Position numbers and translations under genes: made by a program. This document shows, in pieces, positions 1 to 5,015 of a stretch of DNA of 12,663 nucleotides. The stretch is from Frankiales bacterium (GTDB lineage: Bacteria > Actinomycetota > Actinomycetes > Mycobacteriales > SCTD01). Under the pieces are notes generated by a model that ran no database searches, was not told where the DNA came from, and saw nothing but the letters and a program-made list of their open reading frames with translations. Location of the stretch: NCBI GenBank assembly GCA_025465145.1, contig JAODNS010000268.1:1-12663 (forward strand). The letters run 5' to 3'. Within the stretch, counting starts at the first letter, position 1. The number at the start of each line of letters is the position of its first letter.

Positions 1-2
1 TG

Positions 3-539
3 GGGGACGCGGAGGCCCGGCTCGCCGGGGCGCCGCTGGCGCTGACCCGCCGCCGGTCCGAGATCGTGCTGCTGCTGGCCCTGCACCCCGACGGGCTGAC
101 GCTCGGTCAGCTGCACGACCGGCTCTACGGCGACGCGCACGTGACGGCGTCGACGCTGAAGGCCGAGGTGTCCCACCTGCGGACGCTGCTCGGCGGCGCG
201 ATCGGGTCCCGCCCGTACCGGCTGACCTCCCCCGTCAGCACGGACGTGCACCGCGTGCTCGACGCGCTGGGGCGGGGCGACGTCGACGCGGCAGTCGCCT
301 ACTACGGCGGGCTGCTGCTGCCGGCGTCGGAGTCACCCGGCGTCGCCGAGTGGCGGGAGTACGTGGACGTCGCGCTGCGCGACGCGGTCCTCGGGTCGCG
401 GGACGTGGCGCCGGTGCTGGCCTTCGCCGACCGGCACCCGTACGACAGCCAGCTCCAGGAGCACCTCGTGGACGTGCTGCCGGCGGAGGACCCGCGCCGG
501 TCGCTGGCGCGCGCCAGGGTCGCTCGCGCGCAGGCGTGA
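3..539 (+). CDS. GAF-type transcriptional regulator, C-terminal part (5' end outside window)
   Basis: The frame is open from the left edge to TGA at 537-539, giving about 178 residues of a longer protein. The visible part has a run of the type APLALTRRRSEIVLLLALHP, followed by a winged-helix-like segment with a leucine-rich recognition region (STLKAEVSHLRTLLGG) and a helical C-terminus ending in DPRRSLARARVARAQA. I recognise this as the C-terminal half of the GAF-domain regulators that commonly precede an aldehyde dehydrogenase gene in actinobacteria; the GAF sensor domain itself would lie upstream and is not visible. The family is thought to control the adjacent dehydrogenase operon, which fits the dehydrogenase start at 620. 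No lesion is seen in this part. Function is inferred from family resemblance and context. Confidence 0.75.
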   Translation, partial: GDAEARLAGAPLALTRRRSEIVLLLALHPDGLTLGQLHDRLYGDAHVTASTLKAEVSHLRTLLGGAIGSRPYRLTSPVSTDVHRVLDALGRGDVDAAVAYYGGLLLPASESPGVAEWREYVDVALRDAVLGSRDVAPVLAFADRHPYDSQLQEHLVDVLPAEDPRRSLARARVARAQA

Positions 540-545
540 CCAACC

Positions 546-563
546 GACGGCCAACCGGCCGTC
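546..563. promoter_or_regulatory. perfect inverted repeat just after the regulator stop
   Basis: GACGGCC-AACC-GGCCGTC has 7-bp perfect arms and a 4-nt centre, 6 nt after the regulator stop codon. It could be a short terminator hairpin (no T-run follows) or an operator for the dehydrogenase promoter. Seen directly; the role is a guess. Confidence 0.45.
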
Positions 564-581
564 CCTAGCGTCCGGGCCGAC

Positions 582-600
582 CCCCGGCACGTCGCCGGGG
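582..600. promoter_or_regulatory. perfect inverted repeat upstream of the dehydrogenase start
   Basis: CCCCGGC-ACGTC-GCCGGGG has 7-bp perfect arms and a 5-nt loop. It ends 8 nt before the GGAGGA ribosome-binding site (609-614) of the start at 620. The position suits an operator for the upstream regulator or a 5'-leader hairpin. No clear -10/-35 pair was found in 540-619. Confidence 0.4.
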
Positions 601-619
601 ACACGTTCGGAGGAACACG

Positions 620-697
620 ATGGTCTACGCGCAGCCCGGCACACCGGGCGCCCTGGTCGAGTTCGACGCCCGCTACGACAACTACATCGGCGGCGAC
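620..697 (+). pseudogene. aldehyde dehydrogenase, N-terminal remnant only (about 26 codons)
   Basis: An ATG at 620 with a good ribosome-binding site (GGAGGA, 609-614) begins MVYAQPGTPGALVEFDARYD followed by NYIGGD. This is the characteristic N-terminus of actinobacterial NAD-dependent aldehyde dehydrogenases (ExaC/ThcA-like, about 500 residues), in which IGGD/E is normally followed by W. Here the homology stops at about 697 and the sequence passes straight into the body of a DUF779 gene in another frame. The Rossmann fold, the catalytic Cys and Glu, and the rest of the dehydrogenase (about 1.4 kb) are absent. The frame starting at 620 stays open to 1063, but its product after residue 26 is an Arg/Ala-rich shadow, so no working enzyme can be made. 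The upstream GAF regulator and downstream DUF779 body confirm which locus this was. Confidence 0.8.
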
Positions 698-698
698 C

Positions 699-1058
699 CC
701 TGCAGCGGTCGAGCTGATCGCCCGGCTCGAGCAGCAGCACGGGCCGCTGCTGTTCCACCAGTCCGGCGGCTGCTGCGACGGCAGCTCGCCGATGTGCTTC
801 CCGCGCGGCGACTTCCGGATCGGCAGCCGAGACGTCTACCTCGGGCTCGTCGCCAGCACGCCGTCCTACATGAGCGGGCCGCAGTTCGAGTACTGGCGGC
901 ACACGCACCTGACCGTGGACGTCGTTCCCGGGCGGGGGAGCGGCTTCTCCGTCGAGGCGCCGGAGGGGGTGCGCTTCCTGATCCGCTCGCGGCTGTTCGC
1001 GGAGGACGAGGACGAGGCGGCGCGGTCCGAACCGGTGCTGCTGGGGGTCCAGCACTGA
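699..1058 (+). pseudogene. DUF779 family protein, lacking its start
   Basis: From about 699 the third reading frame reads PAAVELIARLEQQHGPLLF, then the DUF779 signature HQSGGCCDGSSPMCFP, and continues through to TGA at 1056-1058 (about 119 residues). The family body appears complete; only the first several residues and the start codon are missing, removed by the same event that deleted the aldehyde dehydrogenase. In this frame no ATG or GTG occurs before the ATG at 792, which would begin after the Cys-Cys motif, so a normal product is unlikely. DUF779 proteins are small and of unknown function, and are usually encoded immediately after the aldehyde dehydrogenase. The frame is offset by +1 from the remnant starting at 620, so a fusion protein is not made either. 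Confidence 0.8.
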
Positions 1059-1070
1059 CCTAGCGGCCCG

Positions 1071-1727
1071 GTGCCGCAGGCTGAGCGCGTGGACGAGGCG
1101 ACGACCGTACGGCTGCCGTTCCGTGCGCCGCTGTTCCCGGACAACCTGTTCGGCCACCTCGTGGCGACAGCCGTACCCGGCGTGGAGGAGTGGCGGGACG
1201 GCGCGTACCGCCGCACCCTCCGGCTGCCGCACGGCAGGGCCGTGGTCGCCCTGAGGCCGCGACGGGACCACGTCCGCTGCACGCTGGTGCTGCAGGACCC
1301 GCGTGACCAGGCCAGCGCCGTCGCCCGCTGCCGGCGCCTGCTCGACCTCGACGCCGACCCCTCCCCGTCGACGCGCGGCTGTCTGAGGACCCCGTGCTCG
1401 CGCCGCTGGTGGCGAAGGCGCCGGGCCGTCGGGTACCCGGGACCGTCGACGAGCACGAGCTGGCTCTGCGGGTCGTGCTCGGCCAGCAGGTCAGCACCGC
1501 CGCCGCGCGGACGCATGCCGGCCGGCTGGTCGCTGCGCACGGCGAGCGGGTCGATGCGGGCGCTCGGCGACGCGGACGCGTTCCTCGCCACCGATCTCGG
1601 TGTCATCACCCGGGCCAGGGCGGCGGGGCTTCCGATCGGTCGTGGGCTGCTCGAGCGCGCCGAGCGCTGGCGCCCGTGGCGCGCCTACGCCGTGCAGCAC
1701 CTGTGGGCGCTGGGGACCACCCGGTGA
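1071..1727 (+). pseudogene. alkA: DNA-3-methyladenine glycosylase II (AlkA-like), frameshifted and internally deleted
   Basis: Residues up to about 1364 form an AlkA N-terminal domain (PDNLFGHLVATAVPGVEEW; YRRTLRLPHG; ARCRRLLDLDADP). At about 1359-1367, in a C-rich run, the frame shifts by one missing base; homology resumes as VDARLSEDPVLAPLVAKAPG and runs through LRVVLGQQVSTAAARTHAGR to HGERV. At about 1550-1554 homology jumps, in the first frame again, to MRALGDADAFLATDLGV and the proper C-terminus WRPWRAYAVQHLWA. Roughly 70 residues normally between these blocks are missing, including the helix-hairpin-helix (usually LPG.GPWT). The Asp in TDLG, equivalent to the AlkA catalytic Asp, is kept. 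The PDNLFGHL-type N-terminus is the kind I know from Ada-AraC-AlkA fusions, so the Ada half may also be lost. AlkA excises alkylated bases; this copy should be inactive. GTG 1071 or 1089 may be starts. Confidence 0.8.
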
Positions 1728-1742
1728 ACACGATGCCGGGCG

Positions 1743-2396
1743 TCAGCTCTGGGTGACGACCACGCAGCAGCAGCCGGCGGTGGGTCGCAGCTCGGCTGCC
1801 AGCACGTCCGACGTGCCGGTGCCCTCGAGCAGCCCCTTCGCCAGCGACACGTTGATGCCGCAGACCAGCTCCAGGTGCGGGTCGCGCAGCTTCGCGAACG
1901 GGCAGTTGCGCAGCACCAGCTCGCCGCCGCGCCGGACCGGCAGGTAGCCGAGCCGGGCCAGGAGTCGCTCGACGCGTCGCATCGGCCCGGCCCGACCGGC
2001 GGGTTCGCTGCTGCCGAGCCGCCGGCCGACCTGCCGCGCCGCCTGGGACGCGGCATCGGTCAGCCGCTCGCCGTCGCGCTGCGCCGCGGCAGCGTCGAGG
2101 AGCACCTCGGCGACGAGGTCGTACCGCCGAGCCGGCACGCTCGCGCTGACCTCCTCGGTGCTGACCCGGTAGCGCGAGGAGGGCCGGCCCCGGCGCCCTG
2201 GCTCCGCCTCGGGTGCGAGCCCCTCCACCAGTCCTGCCTCCGCGAGGCGGGCGAGGTGGAAGGTCGTCAGGGTTCGGCTGCTGTCCACCGCCGCGGCCAG
2301 CTCGGTCACGGTCAGCGGCGCGGGCGCCACCAGCAGCGCGTCGTAGACCCGCCGGCGCTGCGGCTCGGCGAGCACGGCCAGTCGGTCCAGCTCCAC
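1743..2396 (-). CDS. winged-helix transcriptional regulator with C-terminal cysteines (ArsR/SufR-like)
   Basis: A 217-residue protein from GTG 2396. Residues 1-80 form an ArsR-type winged helix (LAEPQRRRVYDALL; LTVTELAAAVDSSRTLTTFH; then GRRGRPSSRYRV). The C-terminal half ends in an effector-like domain with NCPF (Cys165), VCGIN (Cys179) and a Cys triplet at 209-211 before CVVV. Cysteines spaced this way recall SufR-type regulators that hold an Fe-S cluster, so I infer redox or Fe-S/metal sensing; cluster binding is not shown. It is divergent from the Cys-micropeptide/Rieske/reductase genes and is the obvious candidate to control them and itself. The start could instead be ATG 2432 (12 residues longer), but neither start has a Shine-Dalgarno, and TACTCT 7 nt before the GTG suggests a leaderless transcript. 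It is convergent with alkA (15-bp gap). Confidence 0.8.
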   Translation of the reverse strand: MELDRLAVLAEPQRRRVYDALLVAPAPLTVTELAAAVDSSRTLTTFHLARLAEAGLVEGLAPEAEPGRRGRPSSRYRVSTEEVSASVPARRYDLVAEVLLDAAAAQRDGERLTDAASQAARQVGRRLGSSEPAGRAGPMRRVERLLARLGYLPVRRGGELVLRNCPFAKLRDPHLELVCGINVSLAKGLLEGTGTSDVLAAELRPTAGCCCVVVTQS

Positions 2397-2403
2397 GGTC
2401 CGG

Positions 2404-2409
2404 AGAGTA
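2404..2409 (-). promoter_or_regulatory. possible leaderless promoter (-10) of the regulator
   Basis: On the minus strand TACTCT (TANNNT consensus) lies 7 nt before GTG 2396, the spacing expected for a leaderless actinobacterial transcript. No convincing -35 was found. It supports the shorter regulator start. Confidence 0.4.
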
Positions 2410-2431
2410 CCGCCTATTTCTCCAACACGCA

Positions 2432-2460
2432 TTGACTAATGAAAGAAGCGCGAGTAGAAC
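2432..2460 (+). promoter_or_regulatory. sigma70-type promoter for micropeptide-Rieske-reductase genes
   Basis: TTGACT (2432-2437), a 17-bp spacer and TAGAAC (2455-2460) form a good housekeeping-type promoter in an unusually AT-rich island (2412-2460). Transcription would begin near 2467, giving a leader of about 20 nt that contains GAGAGGAGG before ATG 2488. Assigned by consensus only. Confidence 0.6.
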
Positions 2461-2465
2461 TCGCG
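2449..2465. promoter_or_regulatory. 17-bp perfect palindrome over the -10 box (candidate operator)
   Basis: CGCGAGT-AGA-ACTCGCG has 7-bp perfect arms and a 3-nt centre, and covers the -10 hexamer at 2455-2460. A dimeric winged-helix repressor bound here would block RNA polymerase; the divergently encoded regulator is the natural candidate. A second weaker symmetry, CATT-GACT-AATG (2430-2441), overlaps the -35 box. Symmetry is seen; binding is inferred. Confidence 0.55.
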
Positions 2466-2487
2466 GCACCAGCGAGAGGAGGCGACC

Positions 2488-2541
2488 ATGTGCAAGGAGT
2501 GCGGCTGCGAGCCGAGCGACAAGAAGAAGGACGACAAGTAG
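2488..2541 (+). CDS. 17-residue cysteine-rich micropeptide
   Basis: ATG 2488 to TAG 2539-2541 encodes MCKECGCEPSDKKKDDK. It has a strong Shine-Dalgarno (GAGAGGAGG, 2474-2482, 5 nt before the ATG) and its own upstream promoter, so translation is very likely despite its size. Three of the first seven residues are Cys in a C-x2-C-x-C pattern, resembling the metal-binding MCxxCGC start of HypB proteins; the rest is a soluble Lys/Asp tail with no membrane segment. It may be a small metal- or Fe-S-handling peptide, or a leader peptide whose Cys codons sense cysteine supply for the genes downstream (Cys-rich leader attenuation is known in mycobacteria). It precedes a hairpin and the Rieske gene (54-nt gap). 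I do not recognise a named family. Confidence 0.65.
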   Translation: MCKECGCEPSDKKKDDK

Positions 2542-2546
2542 CGGAC

Positions 2547-2577
2547 CGGAGCTGGGCGGCTGTGCCGCCCGGCTCCG
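2547..2577 (+). terminator. strong hairpin between micropeptide and Rieske gene (attenuator or processing site)
   Basis: CGGAGCTGGGCGGC, loop TGT (2561-2563) and GCCGCCCGGCTCCG form a 14-bp stem with a single T-G wobble, starting 6 nt after the micropeptide stop and ending 7 nt before the Rieske Shine-Dalgarno. No T-run follows, so it is either a U-less partial terminator/attenuator or an mRNA-stability element that sets the ratio of peptide to ferredoxin. The stem is directly visible; the role is inferred. Confidence 0.6.
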
Positions 2578-2595
2578 CCGCACCGGGAGGCTGAT

Positions 2596-2895
2596 GTGCA
2601 CAGGTTCGAAGGGGTGGCGGTTCCGGCGGAGGGCGAGCTGGTGGCGGTGCAGGTGCACGGCACGAAGGTGGCCGTGACCGTCGTGGAAGGGCAGGTGCGC
2701 GCCGTCGACGACGAGTGCACCCACCAGCAGTGCTCACTGTCGGACGGCGAGGTCGAGGACGGAGCCCTCGTCTGCCCGTGCCACTTCGGCCGCTTCGACC
2801 TGCGCACCGGCGCGGTTCTCGACGGCCCGCCCGAGCACCCCCTGCACGTCTGGAAGGCCGTCGTACGCGACGGTGCGCTCGAGCTGGAGCGGTGA
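2596..2895 (+). CDS. Rieske-type [2Fe-2S] ferredoxin
   Basis: A 99-residue soluble protein starting at GTG 2596, 6 nt after GGGAGG (2584-2589); the ATG at 2594 is out of frame. The Rieske ligands are all present: Cys41-x-His43 in ECTHQQC and Cys60-x2-His63 in VCPCHFGRFDLRTG. Cys46 and Cys62 lie where bc1-type Rieske proteins carry a disulfide. There is no signal peptide or membrane anchor, so it acts in the cytoplasm as a small electron carrier, like the ferredoxin components of multicomponent oxygenases or nitrite reductase small subunits. Its stop overlaps the start of a ferredoxin reductase, which should supply its electrons. No terminal oxygenase is encoded in the window, so the electron acceptor is unknown. 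Confidence 0.93.
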   Translation: MHRFEGVAVPAEGELVAVQVHGTKVAVTVVEGQVRAVDDECTHQQCSLSDGEVEDGALVCPCHFGRFDLRTGAVLDGPPEHPLHVWKAVVRDGALELER

Positions 2896-4067
2896 CCCGT
2901 GTCGTCGTCGTCGGTGCGGGACTCGCCGGCGGCACGGTCGTCGGAAGGCTGCGGGCACTGGGCCACGCGGGGCCGATCGCGCTGGTCGGCGCCGAGGCCC
3001 ACCTGCCCTACGAGCGCCCCGCCCTGAGCAAGGGCTACCTGACGGGCGCCACGACCCTGGACCGGCTGCTGGTGCACCCGCAGCAGACCTACGACGACCT
3101 GGGCGTGGAGCTCCGGCTGGGTTCGCCGGCGACCGGTCTGGACGTGGAGCGGCGCGTCGTGCAGCTCGGCGCGGACGAGCTCCCCTACGACGTGCTCGTC
3201 GTCGCGACCGGCAGCACCAACGTCCGCCCGCCGATCCCCGGGATGGACCTGACCGGCGTGCACCAGCTGCGCACGGCGGAGGACGCCGATCGGCTGCGCG
3301 AGCACGCCGCGAACGCGACCACTGCGGTCGTCGTCGGGACCGGGTTCATCGGCTGCGAGGTGTCCGCCACGCTGCGGTCGCTCGGCCTGGAGGTGACCGC
3401 GGTCGACGCGCTGCCCGGGCCGATCTGGGCCGTCCTCGGCGAGCCGCTCAGCGGCCGTGTTCGCGGCTGGCACGAGGCGCACGGCGTTCGCGTCCTCGGC
3501 GGCGCCGGCGTCGCCGCGCTGGAGGGCGGCGGCTGGGTCGAGCAGGTGCGGCTGGTCGACGGCACCGTGCTGCCCGTCGACCTCGTCGTGGTGGGTGTCG
3601 GCGCGCGACCGGAGCTCGGCTGGCTGGAGGCAGCCCCGCTCGAGCGAGCGAGCGGCGGGCTGCTGGTCGACGCCGGCGGCCGTACCTCTGCCCAGGGCGT
3701 GTTCGCGGCCGGCGACCTGGCGGCGGTGGACGGCGTCCGCGCCGAGCACTACAGCGCCGCGCTCGCACAGGCGGACCGGGTCGCGCACGCCGTCCTCGGA
3801 CTGCCCGTGCCGGCTATCGAGCCCACCTGGTTCTGGTCGGACCAGTACGAGCACACGCTGCAGTACGCCGGGCGGCACGGACCCGAGGATCAGCTCGTGG
3901 AGCGGGCGGAGCCGTACACGGGGTTCTTCCTCCGCGAGGGGGCGCTCACCGCCGTCGTCACCGTCGACAACGGCCGCGACCTGCGCCGCGGGATGAAGCT
4001 GCTCGGCCGGGCGGTCGACCCGGCGCTGCTCGCCGACCCGGCGAGAGACCTCCGCACCGTCGCCTGA
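2892..4067 (+). CDS. FAD-dependent ferredoxin-NAD(P)H reductase (BphA4/rhodocoxin reductase type)
   Basis: 391 residues from GTG 2892, which overlaps the Rieske stop in GTGA (4 nt), so the two are translationally coupled. The FAD Rossmann motif is GAGLAG (8-13) after a VVVV strand, the NAD(P)H motif is GTGFIG (149-154), and the second FAD motif is GVFAAGD ending at Asp275. The last ~90 residues are a reductase C-terminal domain (PTWFWSDQYEHTLQYAG). Other family marks are LPYERPALSKGYL and ATGSTNVRPP. This is the usual architecture and near-usual length (about 400) of reductases that pass electrons from NAD(P)H to [2Fe-2S] ferredoxins of oxygenases or P450s. The partner is almost certainly the adjacent Rieske protein. 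No lesion is seen. Confidence 0.95.
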   Translation: MTRVVVVGAGLAGGTVVGRLRALGHAGPIALVGAEAHLPYERPALSKGYLTGATTLDRLLVHPQQTYDDLGVELRLGSPATGLDVERRVVQLGADELPYDVLVVATGSTNVRPPIPGMDLTGVHQLRTAEDADRLREHAANATTAVVVGTGFIGCEVSATLRSLGLEVTAVDALPGPIWAVLGEPLSGRVRGWHEAHGVRVLGGAGVAALEGGGWVEQVRLVDGTVLPVDLVVVGVGARPELGWLEAAPLERASGGLLVDAGGRTSAQGVFAAGDLAAVDGVRAEHYSAALAQADRVAHAVLGLPVPAIEPTWFWSDQYEHTLQYAGRHGPEDQLVERAEPYTGFFLREGALTAVVTVDNGRDLRRGMKLLGRAVDPALLADPARDLRTVA

Positions 4068-4103
4068 GGAAGCACCTGCCGCTCGGTCGTGTTGAGTAGG
4101 GAC

Positions 4104-5015
4104 ATGCAGAGAAGGCCCACCGACCTCAACATCGCCGGCGCGATCGACCTGTCGTCGCTGAAGAAGCCGGCTGCCGCTCCGCCCGGCGAGGCCCCGGCGG
4201 AGAGCTCGCTGGGCCACGTCATCGACGTGACGGAGGCGACGTTCGAGACCGAGGTCCTGCAGCGGTCGATGACCGTGCCGGTGCTGCTCGACTTCTGGGC
4301 CGACTGGTGCGGTCCGTGCAAGACGCTGTCGCCGGTGCTCGAGCGGCTCGCGGCGGCCGACGGGGGCGCATGGGTGCTGGCGAAGATCGACGTCGACAAG
4401 AACCAAGCCCTGTCGACGCAGCTGCAGATCCAGAGCATCCCGACGGTGCTGCTCGCTCTCGGCGGCCGGCTGATCCAGGGCTTCACGGGTGCGCTGCCCG
4501 AGCGCGACGTGCGCTCCTTCCTCGACCAGGTGCTGGCCGCGGCGCAGCAGGCCGGACTGCCCGGTCCGGCCGGCGGGCCGCCCGTCCCGCCGCCCATGCC
4601 GACCGACCCGGAGCTCGTGCAGGCCGAGGACGCGCTCGCGCAGGGCGACTGGGTGGGCGCCATCGCCGCCTACGACGCGCTGCTCGACCGCAAGCCCGCC
4701 GACCCCGAGGCGACGACCGGCCGCGCGTTCGCGCTGCTGCTCCAGCGGACGGACGGCATCGAGCCGGCCGACGTGCTGCGCGCGGCGCAGGCAGCTCCGG
4801 ACGACGTGGAGGCGCAGACGCTGGCGGCGGACGTGGAGGTGCTGGGCGAGCAGATACAGCCGGCCGTCGACCGGCTCGTCGGGCTGGTCCGCCGCACCTC
4901 GGGTGACGAGCGGGACACCGCGCGCACGCACCTGCTCGACCTGCTCAGCGTGCTGGACCCGGAGGACCCGCGGGTCCTCGCCGGCCGCCGGGCCTTGGCG
5001 AACGCGCTGTTCTAG
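4104..5015 (+). CDS. ybbN: thioredoxin-TPR co-chaperone (YbbN/CnoX-like)
   Basis: 303 residues from ATG 4104; MQRRPTDLNIAGAIDLSSLK is the usual beginning of actinobacterial YbbN proteins, although in-frame GTG 4089 also exists. An Ala/Pro linker leads to a thioredoxin domain (about 33-155) with FWADWCGPCK (Cys69, Cys72) and the cis-proline region SIPTV, then a Pro-rich linker and a tetratricopeptide-like half (LAQGDWVGAIAAYDALL; PADPEATTGRAFALLL) to the C-terminus. Family members assist chaperones and protect cysteines of client proteins from over-oxidation. The intact CGPC suggests true disulfide activity here. It follows the ferredoxin reductase by 36 nt on the same strand, so it may be co-transcribed, but the start lacks a clear Shine-Dalgarno. 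Its TAG overlaps the stop of the convergent DinB gene within CTAG. Confidence 0.93.
   Translation: MQRRPTDLNIAGAIDLSSLKKPAAAPPGEAPAESSLGHVIDVTEATFETEVLQRSMTVPVLLDFWADWCGPCKTLSPVLERLAAADGGAWVLAKIDVDKNQALSTQLQIQSIPTVLLALGGRLIQGFTGALPERDVRSFLDQVLAAAQQAGLPGPAGGPPVPPPMPTDPELVQAEDALAQGDWVGAIAAYDALLDRKPADPEATTGRAFALLLQRTDGIEPADVLRAAQAAPDDVEAQTLAADVEVLGEQIQPAVDRLVGLVRRTSGDERDTARTHLLDLLSVLDPEDPRVLAGRRALANALF

Noticed and set aside
792..1058. DUF779 as a complete short gene from ATG 792
   Set aside because: Homology begins ~30 codons earlier, including the HQSGGCCDG signature, and no SD precedes 792.
620..1063. A 147-residue protein starting at ATG 620
   Set aside because: Only its first ~26 residues are genuine (aldehyde dehydrogenase N-terminus); the rest is the wrong frame of DUF779.
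2594..2677. Rieske start at ATG 2594
   Set aside because: It is in another frame; GTG 2596 gives the Rieske protein and has the right SD spacing.
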